Source of the DNA: Papilionanthe hookeriana x Papilionanthe teres
Taxonomy: Eukaryota; Streptophyta; Magnoliopsida; Asparagales; Orchidaceae
Direction: 5' to 3'
Length of the DNA stretch: 64,000 nt
Assembly (NCBI GenBank): GCA_022702705.1
Contig: CM040428.1
Location: 96,172,805 to 96,236,804 of the forward strand
This document shows positions 12,121-22,236 of the stretch, in pieces; position 1 is the stretch's first letter, and each line of letters begins with the position of its first letter. Under the pieces are notes generated by a model. It did not search any database and had not been told where the DNA came from. It saw only the letters and a list, made by a program, of their open reading frames with translations. Position numbers and translations under genes: made by a program.

Positions 12121-13300
12121 GGCTTTAGGACAGATTTTGGGCTTTTGAAATTGTTTTGGATGGGTTTTTAGATTTTACAAAATTTTTTTTTTGGATGAAA
12201 ATTTGGTGAATTTTTGTGTGAAATAAATGTTTCATTTGGTTTAGGAATGTGTCAAGAGTGATTTGACACAAGTTTGGGGTAATTTGGAGTTGAATTACGT
12301 TTAATTTGGGTCTTTTGGTAATAGGACCAAAGTGGGTCAAATTGGGCTAATTTGGGTTAAAGTTGGTCTAATGTTTGGGTTCATGTAAAATTAATGTTGA
12401 AAAATGTTTAAGGGGGTGTGAAAAAGAGTTTTCAACTTTGGTTGGGCTTTGATTTTGGGATTTGGGCTTGTTTGGGTTCATGATTAGTTTAGGCCAATAA
12501 GGGGAATTTTGGTTTGGGTTAGGTTGGGTTTGACTTTGGCTAAGATTTGGGTTAGATGAATATCAAGTTTTGTTTAGGGAAATGTCATGAAGGTTTTAGA
12601 AAAGATTTGGGGCCAATTGGAGCTGAGTTGGGTTGGTTTAGGGCAAGTTGGGTCATGGGCCAAAATTAGGTTTTAAGCTTCAAATTGAAATTGGATCCAC
12701 ATATTGATCAAATGGGTTTGGTTTTGGTTAAAACTGATATTGGGGATATTTAATTGAAGTTTAGAATTGAATTAGATCAAAATTGAGGTCAATTAGATTG
12801 ATTTGGTTCGACAATAGGTCCACTTGGGTTAAGAAAGGGTCAAATTGGGGATATTGGTAAAAGTGGGCTAAATTGACAAAATTAGTCTATGGTGTAGTTG
12901 AAAAAATGTAATTAGGAATATTTGGGATTTTTTGAAATTTTTTGGGAATTTTAGGAATTTTTGGATTTTTTGGCAAAAAGGGTATTTTAGGGTATTTGGA
13001 GGTTATTTGGAGGGAATTGGGGTACTTTGGTGGGGTTTAAGAGGTGGAAATTGTTTCAAAATATTTTTAGGATTTTTTTGGGAATTTTGGGTAAATTTTG
13101 GGAAATCTTGGAGAGTTTTGGGGTTATAGGGGCAATTTAGGTAATTTGGGGTAGGTTTGGTGGGTTTAGGGTCCCGGGAGTCAAAAATTGAAATTTGGGA
13201 AAAAAGAAAATTGATTATATGTGAGTGAAATGAAACCATTTGGTTGAGCCATGAAGCCATGTTAAGCTCACAAGAGCCATGAGAGGACTCATTTGAGGCA
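12121..13300 (-). other. Strongly strand-asymmetric tract (G+T plus, A+C minus)
   Basis: About 1.1 kb in which the plus strand is nearly all T, G and A with little C. It is built from loose TTTGGGTTAA and TTTTTGGGAATTTT variants. On the N1 sense strand it reads as an A/C-rich tract, which would form little RNA structure. No gene is seen; frames at 12932-13129 and 13003-13305 are low complexity. Confidence 0.7.
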
Positions 13301-13721
13301 CTCAATATGTTGTTCCTAACCCTCTTAGCCAGGGCCTTAGGGGTTAAGGTCCATCCATATGAGTTTCCTACATGAGTCAGGAAGTCATGTTAGGTAAGAG
13401 TAGTTTTAGGATTTGAAATGACTGTGAGAGTGTGGTGTGTGCAAGCTAGAACTCACTAGACCAGACCATTCAGGGTACTCCTACGGCAAAAGAGTTCTAT
13501 AGAAAACTCATCCTTTAAACCTCCACATATTGGTCTTAACCCTCCAAGTCGCTCAGGGGTTTAAAATCAAACATGTGGGGTTTGAAGGGAGTTAAGAAGT
13601 GTTTGAATTTCTAGGTCGTGGGTTCCATTTCTAGTCCTCTAGGATGGTCAAAGGGAAAACCTATGGCTAGACCCTAAGCACTAATGAGAGAGATTAGACC
13701 TCACCAAAAATGATGTCAACA
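13301..13721 (-). mobile_element. N1 5' terminus (LTR start)
   Basis: Unique-looking sequence up to the element end. The terminal 30 bp contain the inverted repeat GACCTCA/TGATGTC (plus strand), with six of seven positions paired. It is the counterpart of the T1 LTR terminal hairpins at 18721-18740 and 45732-45751. Confidence 0.6.
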
Positions 13722-13726
13722 AAGGT
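13722..13726. repeat. Target-site duplication of N1, right copy (AAGGT)
   Basis: Partner of 5082-5086. The hairpin array of the T1 LTR resumes immediately after it (TTAATGGTTTAATTAGG). Confidence 0.85.
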
Positions 13727-15670
13727 TTAATGGTTTAATTAGGTCTAATTGGTTAGACATAAGGTTTAATGATTTAATTAAGTCTAATGAGTTAGACATA
13801 ATTAGGGTTTAAAATTGATTAAACCTTAGTTAGTTACGGTTTAATGATTAATTAAGTCTAATTGGTTAGACCTAATTATAGTTTAGATTTGATTAAACCC
13901 TAGTTAATCAAGGTTTAATGATTTAATTAGTTCTAATGGGTTAAACATTAAAATGTGATTAAACCTTAGTTAGTTAAGGTTTAACGATTTAATTAGGTCT
14001 AATGAGTTAGAACTAATTAGGGTTTAATTTGTCTTAAACTTAATGTAAATAAGGTTTAAGGTGTTTAATTAGATCTAATTAGGGGTTAAACCTAATTAGG
14101 ATTTGATTTGTCTTAAACCTATGTAATTATGATTTATGGTGTTTAATTACGTCTAATGAAGGGTTAGACCTAATTAAGGTTTGTTTGTTCTTAAATCTAA
14201 TGTAATTAAGGTTTATGGTGATTAATCAGGTCTAATGAGGGGTTAGACCTAATTAGGGTTTATGGTATCAAACCTAATCTGATTAAAACTTAACAGAGTT
14301 TAATCAAGTCTAATTGATGTCTTAGACCTAATTAGGGTTTATAGTGTTAAAGCTAATGTGATTAAGGATTAACAGAGTTTAATTAGGACTAATTGATGTC
14401 TTAGACCTAATTAGGGTTTATGGTGTTAAAGCTAATGTGATTAAGACTTAACAGAGTTCAATCAGGTCTAATTGATGTCTTAGACAAAATTGGGGTTTAT
14501 TAAGTTAAACCTAATGTGGTTAAGGTCTAACTTTGTTAATTAGGTCTAATTGGTGTCTTAGACCTAATTGGGGTTTATTAAGTTAAACCTAATGTGGTTA
14601 AGGTCTAACTTGGTTTAATTAGGTCTAAGTGGTGTCTTAGACTTAATTGGGGTTTATTAAGTTAAATCTAATGTGATTATGGTCTAAGTTTGTTTAATTA
14701 GGTCTTATTGGTGTCTTAGAACTAATTGGGATTTATTAAGTTAAACCTTATGCGACTAAGGTCTAACTTGGTTTAATAAGGTTTAATTGATGTCTTAGAC
14801 CTAATTAGGGTTTGGATGAGGTTTAAATTCATATGTGTTCAACCAAATTCATAGGTTTGGTTTTGATTTGGTTTTAGGTTCATATTGGTTAAATCGAAAA
14901 GTTCAAGGTTTGACTTGAGTTCATGTGAGTAAAACCCAAGGAGTTTTAATTTCATTTTTGGGTTCATATGGATTAAACCTAGGTATCTAAAATTTGTTTT
15001 GGGTCCATTTTGATTAGACCCAAATATTTTTAATTTTGACTTAGATTCATGTAAGTTGAACCTTAGTATTTAGAAGATGGTGTATAACCCAAAGCTTCAG
15101 GGATGAGACTTAGCCCAATTATTTTTAAGGCTTTATTTTACTCTAGGTCTAATTAAGAATTAAACATAAGGATTAGGATTAGGTCATTCAAAGCAATCCT
15201 TCAAGTCTAAGGGTTTTTTTATATGTAAATTTGAAAATTTACAATTTTACCCTAAGAGTTTAAAATGTCATTTTAATTTTTTAAAGGTTGGAAATTGTCA
15301 TTTTAAGGTTTGAATTCATAACCCTAAATTTTCTAACCAATTTCACATTTAATTTCCCATATTCATAGTTTTTATAATTATTTTTGAAAATAATTACAAA
15401 TTTTGATGAAAATTGGTGAATTTGATTTTAGAGAATTTTTCCTAGTCTTGAAAAAAAATAATCTCATCGAGACAATCATATCCCTATGGCTATATGAGTG
15501 CTTTGTGATGGTTTTCTTCATAAAGACTCAAATTCAAGCAATGAATTAGAGTTAAGGTCACATACTTAGTCTCGAGAGGTGTCCTCAGTCAAGCATGAGA
15601 GGAAGAGGAATGACCATTTTTTCCTTGCAAAGACTATCATAAGTCCTACATTGTGAGCTCATGGGTATGG

Positions 15671-15679
15671 CTTTATATA
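15671..15679 (-). promoter_or_regulatory. Candidate TATA box of T1 3' LTR
   Basis: TATATAAAG on the minus strand, inside a block (GGCTTTATATA on the plus strand) conserved with the right LTR at 42608-42616. It lies about 3.07 kb inside the LTR start, a plausible U3 length for so large an LTR. No start site can be shown. Confidence 0.4.
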
Positions 15680-16914
15680 TCCATAAGGAAGACATGGATA
15701 AGCATAGGATTGCTTGGAGACGAAGATAAGTAGCTCATGATGGCTTATCTTGATGATCCTAACTTGTTCTTTCCTTATTGGTTAATCCATGATGTGGATA
15801 AAGTTTCTTAGATCCACCTCCTTCATTCGAATTCAAGAACCATTTAATGAAATGGGGATGAGATGACACATATGCCTTCTCATTCCCAATTTTCATAATT
15901 TGGTCACGATGACCCTAATTATGTTTAGGATAAGAATTTAAATGGTTCATTCGCTTATTGGATGGATTTGGCAGTGAGAGATGAGCTCACCATACCTTCA
16001 CTCGAAATTTCATGAAGGAATGACACATAAGCTTCTCATTCCCTCTCTTTCATTGTTTGGTTATGATGAACCTAACCACGGTGAATATTTTGCATGTAAT
16101 TTTTAGCCTCCTTCCACTAGTTAGCTCATAATGTGGAAAAGAGCTTAAGATAGGCTAGGTAGACCTTCCCCATATACTTCTTTAGAATCACGTAATGAGT
16201 TTGTTGAGAGGATGACACATGGATCTTCTCTTTCATTACTTTCATGGAATGTAATGATGAAGCCATTTATGTTGGGGAGGATGGCATGGTTAAGTTTCCT
16301 TTTCCATTGCATTAGGAGGGAGGGAGTGGTGACTTTTCCTCATCCTTATTCAAAATTCATGGGGGAGTGACACCTCATTATTCCCTTCATGATGATGTTA
16401 TAATGATTTTCTTTATCTTTTGTCAAAGGGGTGACACACATCCCTCTTTATTTCATTTTTTATGATTTGATCATAATGACCATAATCATGTATTGTATAA
16501 GGGTTTAGATATGTTTTATTCACTCATTGAACGAATATGGAGTTGTGTGATGAGTCACCATATTTTCCTTCCATGTTTCATGAAGGAATGAGACATATGC
16601 CTTCCTGTTCCCAATTATTATAATTTGGTCATGATCACCCTAATTATGTATGGGATAAGTATTTAGATGGATCTTTATCCGATTGGTTGGAGGTGGTGGC
16701 GAGTGATGAGCTCACCATGTCTTCCATCCATGTCCCAAGAAGGAATGACACATCATTCCCCCCTTCATGATGGCTTCATGATGATTTTAAATCCTTTGTT
16801 AACGATAATGTGTTATGGGTCATAATAGGTTTTATGAGTCTTGGTTGACCTATCAGTGACCCTACATATGTAAAAATTAATTTTGAAAATCATTTATGGA
16901 TTTTAGATGTCATA

Positions 16915-17108
16915 TTTGATGTCATCCATGTGATGTCACGTGTGATGTCATATGAGATGTCATGTGTGATGTCATGTGTGATATCATGTGTGATGTCATG
17001 TGTGAAGTTACATGTGATGACATGTGTGATGTCATATGTGATGTCATGGAGATGTCATATGTGATGTCATGGGTGATGTCATGTGCGATGTCATATTTGA
17101 TGTCATTC
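16915..17108. repeat. 12-bp GATGTCA tandem array, left copy
   Basis: About 16 units of GTGATGTCATAT or GTGATGTCATGT. The frames MTSH-MTSH on the minus strand are translations of the 12-bp repeat. The right LTR has a longer version at 43838-44090. Confidence 0.95.
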
Positions 17109-17219
17109 ATTTATTTTAGGGTTATGTGATTATAATTTCATTTTAAATTATTTATGTAATTAATTAAAAATGTATGAAATTGTAATATTAACCTATAAAT
17201 TGGTCAAAATGATTTTGGG

Positions 17220-18475
17220 TTTTGACCATTTGATAAATTTTATCAATTTGGTTAAAAATTGATTATTTTGACCCACGTTGACCAAAGTTGACCAAGTTTG
17301 ACCATAGTTGACCAAGTTTGACTAGGGTTGACCATGGTTAACCAAGGTTGACTAAAGTAGACCATGGTTGAATAGGCTAAACGAAACTTGACTAAGGTTG
17401 ACCATGATTAACCAGGGTTGACCAAAGTTGACCAAGGATGACCAGGTTTGACCAAAGTTGACTAAGGTTGAATATGATTGACCAGGGTTGACAAAAGTTG
17501 ACAAGGTTGACCATGGTTGACTAGGTTTGACAAAAGTTGACCAGGTTTGACCAAAGTTGACCAAGGGTGACCATAGTTGATGATAGTTGACCAAGATTGA
17601 CTGAGTTTGACTAAAGTTGACCAAGGTTGAACAAAGTTGACCAAAGTTAACTAAGGTTAACCGTGGTTGACCAAGTTTGACTAAAGAAGGTTGACCATGT
17701 TTGACCAAAGTTGACTAATGTTGACCATAATTGAATAAGGCTGACCAAAGTTGACTAAGGTTGACCAAGTTAGACCAAAGTTGACCAGGTTTGGCTAAAG
17801 TTGACCAGGTTTGACCAAAGTTAACCAAGGTTGACCATGGTTGACAAAGTTTTACTAAAGTTGACCAAGGTTGACCAAGTTTGACCAAAGTTGTCGATGG
17901 TTGACCAGGTTTGACCAAAGTTGACCAAGGTTGACCAAAGTTAACTAAGGTTAACCATAATTGACAAGGGTTGACCAAAGATGACCAAGGTTGACCAGGT
18001 TTGACCAAAGTTGACTAAGGTTGACCATGGTTGACCTATATTGACCAAATTAGGTCTAGGGTTGACCTTTGGGTCAATGTGGTGGACATTAGGTCATGGA
18101 TTGATCATTTTGATCAAATTTGACCATCTTAGGTCAAGGGTTGACCATATGGTTAATGTGGTGGTCTTTAGGTCATGGATTGACCATTTTGACCTAATTT
18201 GACCATTTTGTTCATTGGTTTGACCATAGGGTCAAGTTGGCAGTCATTAGGTCATGGATTGACTATTTTGATCAAAATTGACCTTCTTAGGTCAAGGGTT
18301 GACCAGATGGTCAATGTGGTAGTCTTTAGGTCGTGGATTGACCATTTTGACCTAATTTCACCATTTAGGTCATTGGTTTGACCATAGGGTCAATTTGGTG
18401 GTCATTAGGTCATGGATTGACCATTTTGAACAAATTTGACCATCTTAGGTCAAGGGTTGACCAAATCAGGGATTT
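17220..18475. repeat. TTGACC array inside T1 3' LTR
   Basis: From 17280 to 18030 the motif TTGACCA recurs every 11-12 bp, as (A/G)GTTGACCA alternating with GTTTGACCAAA. From 18050 to 18475 a longer unit of about 120 bp contains GGTCAATGTGGTGGTC and TCATGGATTGACCATTTTGA. It is clearly related to the satellite at 45756-60342 but arranged differently. Confidence 0.9.
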
Positions 18476-18720
18476 TCATTACTAGTCTGATAATTTTAGG
18501 ATGTCATGTTGGTTTGATCCAAAAAAGGTATATTGAGTTCAATCAAATATTTAGGGTTTTAAGAAATCCCTAGAGAATTTAAAGGGGTTAATATTGGTAG
18601 ACCTCCTCCTGGAATGTATTTAATGACTATAGTTATCATTAACTCTTTAAAGAGGTGTCAGATGATCTTGAGTGAATGAGGATGGCTTAAGATATTTCTT
18701 GTCTTTGAGTGTTTATTTAG

Positions 18721-18740
18721 GTCCTCATAAAAGTGAGGTC
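18721..18740. repeat. Terminal hairpin of T1 3' LTR
   Basis: GTCCTCA and TGAGGTC form an inverted repeat around a 6-nt spacer, four bases inside the LTR start at 18744. The right LTR has GTCCTCA/TGAGGAC at 45732-45751. Confidence 0.75.
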
Positions 18741-18744
18741 AACA

Positions 18745-18758
18745 GATAGGCCCCCAAT
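18745..18758 (-). promoter_or_regulatory. PPT-like tract of T1
   Basis: On the minus strand the bases before the LTR read ATTGGGGGCCTATC, then TGTTGACC. The G run directly before a TG start is what is expected for the plus-strand primer of a Tat-type element. The tract is not a clean purine run, so confidence is moderate. Confidence 0.5.
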
Positions 18759-18944
18759 ATTTGTGGAATACTGAATAAGTATGCTGTGCATATTGGTGTT
18801 GACCGAAATGGTCTAGATAACCCATTAAAATTGTTAATTTGTTGGTGGTTATGAAAGTGATATGGTTTTACCATGTCAGTTATTTTTACTATATATTTAT
18901 TGGATAAAGGGTTGATATGACTACAAGAAAGGTATGATTCCATG
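18759..18944 (-). other. T1 internal sequence before the PPT
   Basis: About 190 bp of ordinary AT-rich sequence between the PPT-like tract and the tandem-repeat domain. Nothing recognisable. Confidence 0.5.
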
Positions 18945-19636
18945 TCAAAGAGGGCTTATTTTATAGCCATAAGAAAGATGGTTGCGATATTCCATTAAAG
19001 GGGGTCTTATATCATCTTTATGAGTAATGGATAGAGGGATGATATGACTAGAATAAAGCCATGATCCCATATAAGGAAATGCTTACATCCATTACATCAA
19101 ACAACCAAAAGAAAGATGGATGTCATATTCCATTAAAGGAGGTCTTATATCATCTCTCAAAGATGTCGATGTCGGTATGTCGATATTGAGAAGTAATGTT
19201 ATGAGACTTAAATTTTATCTCAAAAGAATGAGAGTATATGTCAAATGTCGGTATTCAAAAGGAATGTTATGAGACTTATATTTTATTTTAAAAGAGAGTG
19301 AGCAGATGTTAAATGTCGGTATTGAGAATGAATGCCTTGAGACTTACATCCTATCCCAAAAGGAAGAGAGTAGATGTTGTATTCCATGAAGGGTGTCTTA
19401 CACTACTTCTTTAGAAGATGTCAAATGTCGAAATGTCAGTTTTGAGAGGGAATACTATGAGACTTATATCTTATCTCAAAAGTAAAAAAGTAGATGTCGT
19501 ATTCTATGAAGCAGGTCATATACTACTTCTTAGAATATGACAAATGTTGATATGTCATTCTTGAGAAAGAATGTTATGACACTTATATCCTATCTCAATG
19601 TAAAGTGAGTAGATATCATATTCCATGAAGGATGTC
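18945..19636 (-). repeat. T1 3'-region tandem repeat, part 1
   Basis: Diverged tandem units carrying ATTCCATTAAAGGAGGTCTTATA, ATGTCAAATGTCGGTATGTC and GAGACTTATATCC blocks (listed here as block names, each in several variants). It continues without loss at 29402 after A1: the join TTCCATGAAGGATGTC / TTATACTACTTC is seamless. Confidence 0.9.
19632..19636. repeat. Target-site duplication of A1, left copy (ATGTC)
   Basis: Exact match to 29402-29406, directly abutting the TG start of the 5' LTR. Confidence 0.95.
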
Positions 19637-20029
19637 TGATCTATGAAAAAAAGTACCTATTTTTAGTGTTCATTTCATGCCCACTTTATGCACATTTTTA
19701 AAGATATTAAACTTTAAAGGAAGGAATTTTGTATATTTTTTCTTCAAGTATAAAAATATGATTTTAGAGAAAATGAAGCAAAAACTATGCAATTTTGAGC
19801 CAAAAGTAAGCAAAGAAGAAAATTCTAACTTGAAACATATCGATATGTCTTTCTATGCTTAATATCTTTTATATTTATCACACATTTTTGAATGAAATTA
19901 TACTTTTTAGAAAGGTTGTTTTTATGTCTATCTTGTAGGTGAAGATGTTAGGAACGCAACGCAACTGAAATGGGGAGAAACGGAGTTGAAACGGAGCCAA
20001 ACGGAGCAAAACAGTGGAGCTGCACACAG

Positions 20030-20395
20030 GGTGGCGCCTAGGTGCCAAACTCGGCGCCCAGGCGCCAGTGACGACGAGAAAACGGTGCCTAGGCACCAGA
20101 ATCAAGGCCTAGGCGCCAGAATTATCTAGAAACGGTTATTGGACGTGATTTTGACGACTTTGGGAGTTATTTTGACGGTGTTAAGTAGTTTCTAGACCTT
20201 CTAGAAGCCTGGAAGTTATTCCTAATATATAGAACATGTGATACAATGAATCTAGACACATTGGAGCGGTTTAAATCACGAAGAGGTGCGACCCAAAGTG
20301 AAGGGGTGTGACTGTTCGGGCACGGAGCCAGGTGTCTAGGCGCCAGATCCCAGCGCCTAGGCGCCAGATCCCGGCGCCTAGGCGCCAGAGTTGGT
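20030..20395. repeat. GGCGCC palindrome clusters in A1 5' LTR
   Basis: Two clusters (20030-20115 and 20325-20395) of GGCGCCTAGGCGCC and variants (GGCGCCCAGGCGCC, GGTGCCTAGGCACC), separated by AT-rich sequence. Each unit is a near-perfect palindrome rich in CG. The 3' LTR has clusters at 27525-27625 and a shorter second cluster at 27836-27856. Confidence 0.92.
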
Positions 20396-20459
20396 TTCTA
20401 GAAGATTCATTGAATTTGGACATGTTTTGAAGAGGTGCCTCAAGGAAACCCTTGAAGCC

Positions 20460-20467
20460 TATAAATA
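20460..20467 (+). promoter_or_regulatory. TATA box of A1 5' LTR
   Basis: TATAAATA follows GAAGAGGTGCCT...CCCTTGAAGCC, a block also found before the TATA boxes of the solo LTR and A2. The 3' LTR copy has changed to TATAAGTA (27927-27934). Confidence 0.75.
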
Positions 20468-21941
20468 GGAGGCCACTCCTTCAGAGAAAATCGCACCCTA
20501 TAGTCTCTTTCTTTCCCCTTAGTCATTTTAGTCATTTAGAGTTATGAAGATGTAGATTTTTACATCTTATGGAGAGATTGGTGAGGGATTTTGAGATATT
20601 TATGTAAGGGATGTACGAGCGTCGCATGGATCAGTGGGAAACTTTGGTGGAGAGATCTTCTTCTTTCTTTCAGAAGGAAAAAAGCTAAGTATTGTGTTCT
20701 TCATTCTCTTGTAATTATTGTAAACACTTTCTAGTAGATTTCCTTTGTTTTAAACCAAGTTTTGTGTCGTGAATTATCCATGTTTCGTAAGTGATTTCCT
20801 TTACTCTTTCTTTTAATTTGAAGTAGTGGCATGCATAGGAAAATCATTTTTATGATAGAATTATCTATTAGATTCTTCTAGGTGACAGATAGTTGCATAA
20901 ATATAATAGAATAATAATGAAATAAGTTCCTTGTTGACACTTAATTTATTATATAGTTCTATCAATTCTTTTACTTCTTATGCCATTATTTTTATTTACT
21001 TCTATTTTGTAATGAAATAGATGCATGTTTAGGAATTAAGATTTGCTTAGATATTCTCTTATTAAATTATGGTGATGATATTCATACCGGATCTTCATTT
21101 ACTTTACAAATTGATCACTTGTATTGTTAAAACCTATTGAAGAATTCTGAGACCTAAAAGGAGATGAATTCTTAACTAGTAGATATCACATGAATCCTTG
21201 GGTAGTCGAAGGCCATGTGCGGGCTATTCAAGGTGAAGTGCAAATAAATAGGAAGATAAGATTTAAAGGGCGTAGAATTGATAAGTTTTTAGAGTGACAG
21301 ACTAAATTCTTATAATTTGATTTATAGATAAGGAAAGGGTCACTAGTAGGGCCGACCATAGCCACCCTTGGACATCTAGTAGTGTGAGCCAAGATTAACC
21401 CATTTTAATAATAAAACATCCTGAACTGATCTATAGATTAGCCAATGTTCTTTTTGCCCGGACCAAAGGGTAAAGAATAGAAATGCTTCTATTTGGCACT
21501 ACTACATTAATTCTAAGCATATCTTTCTTACACATTATTTTTGTAATTTCAAGAGAAAGGTAATTTTTAATATCTCGAAATTCTCCAAACCAATTTATCC
21601 ATAAGTTATCTTTTTATTAAGAACTTTATTTAGGATTAGTTATTAGAAAACCTTTTTAATCGATATTCCAAATTTTGGCCTTATAGAAATATACTGGAAT
21701 TAGCCTAAAGGATTTCTTACCTCGCTTCTCTGTGGGATCGATATTGGGGTTATAAAAGAAAACCCTATATTACTTGAAACGATACGTATACTTGCGTAGT
21801 ACCCCTAGTGTGTAAAATATTTTCTAAAATTTTACAGCATTTTAATTTTATACACTAGCCGCTATTTATAAATTGGGTCAAGTTTTTGGCCATCTTTTGG
21901 AAGCGAATATTTCTGCGTTATTGCGGGTCGGGTCAAATTTT

Positions 21942-21959
21942 TGGCGTCGTTACCGGGGA
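21942..21959 (+). promoter_or_regulatory. A1 primer-binding site (tRNA-Asp type)
   Basis: TGGCGTCGTTACCGGGGA, six bases after the LTR end. It differs from the complement of the plant tRNA-Asp 3' end (and from the A2 site at 61911) at two positions, both transitions. Confidence 0.9.
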
Positions 21960-22140
21960 AGCTTCGGTAAGAACTTTAGGAGAATTTTAGTTGAAATAAA
22001 TAGGTTTAGACTTGGAAAATTGTAGTGTCATAAAAACTGTTTGTCTGAAAAATATGGTGTTTGTGAAAATGATTTCTTGTGTTGAATATATTTTACCTAT
22101 TATTTGTTTTATTGTTAATGTATTGTTTGTTGTGCTCTGT

Positions 22141-22215
22141 ATGCGAAACAAAGGATATGAAGGAATTGTTCCTTATGATCCCGAGTTAGAAAAATGGAAA
22201 AAATTAAAAAAATAG
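22141..22215 (+). CDS. Short leader ORF before gag in A1
   Basis: A 24-residue peptide, MRNKGYEGIVPYDPELEK then a Lys-rich end, closed by TAG and in the same frame as gag, whose ATG lies 21 nt downstream. A2 has a counterpart at 61989-62075 with the same TGTATGCGAAA start context and the core PYDxELE. In Athila relatives a PYDPE/PFDPE stretch is generally found at the start of Gag, so this may be the gag N-terminus separated by a stop. The frame is open further upstream to an ATG at 22012, where it would encode a hydrophobic segment (ILPIICFIVNVLFVVLC); A2 lacks that part, so I prefer the 22141 start. Confidence 0.55.
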   Translation: MRNKGYEGIVPYDPELEKWKKLKK

Positions 22216-22236
22216 AAGGGACTCAAAAAACTAGAA

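Larger units (their letters stand above)
5087..13721 (-). mobile_element. N1: 8.6 kb insertion, probably a giant solo LTR with a captured Athila fragment
   Basis: The segment is bounded by AAGGT duplications. On the minus strand it begins TGTTGACATCA, with a terminal hairpin (GACATCA, loop, TGAGGTC) like the T1 LTR start, and ends ATATGTCGATA. The part at about 5460-5640 resembles T1 LTR sequence at 35750-35880 (shared GTTAATTACATCTTA and AAGAAAACTC), and 6590-6625 resembles 36270-36310. I see no second LTR copy and no PBS, so I prefer a solo LTR of a T1-related family. The gag-pol piece at 8251-11050 is of the Athila type and looks like a separate insertion. A very degenerate full element is the alternative. 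Confidence 0.6.
13727..18744 (-). repeat. T1 3' LTR, proximal half
   Basis: This matches about 40860-45755 in order. It contains the end of the hairpin array (13727-14830, with AGGTCTAA/TTAGACCT units), a transition with GGTTCAT motifs (14830-15070), unique sequence (15070-16850) with diverged GAATGACACAT repeats, the 12-bp GATGTCA array, a TTGACC array (17220-18475) and the LTR start at 18744 (minus strand TGTTGACCTC). Long frames at 17352-18008 (repeating VNFGQ-PWSTLVKPGQ) are artefacts of the TTGACC array. Confidence 0.82.
19637..21935 (+). repeat. A1 5' LTR
   Basis: Begins TGATCTATGAAAAAAAGTAC and ends GGGTCGGGTCA. It contains GGCGCC-rich arrays (20030-20115, 20325-20395), a TATA box at 20460-20467, and a U5 with blocks shared with the solo LTR and A2 (GTGACAGACTAAA, CAAAGGGTAAAGAAT, TGTGGGATCGAT, ACGTATACTTGCGTAG). 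Its final 55 bp start from a second copy of the LTR/PBS junction (GGGTCAAGTTTTTGGCC at 21875). Confidence 0.95.

Noticed and set aside
17352..18008. Long minus-strand frames with regular VNFGQPWSTLVKPGQ repeats (also 44316-44781 and many in 45756-60342)
   Set aside because: They are direct translations of the 11-12 bp TTGACC repeat, present in several frames at once, without start context or conserved function.
17280..18030. CRISPR-like regular short repeats
   Set aside because: Eukaryotic context, continuous degenerate tandem repeats without unique spacers, no cas genes.
22012..22140. Membrane-spanning leader peptide (ILPIICFIVNVLFVVLC) upstream of A1 gag
   Set aside because: A2 has a stop in that part and no hydrophobic segment; conservation starts only at the ATG at 22141.
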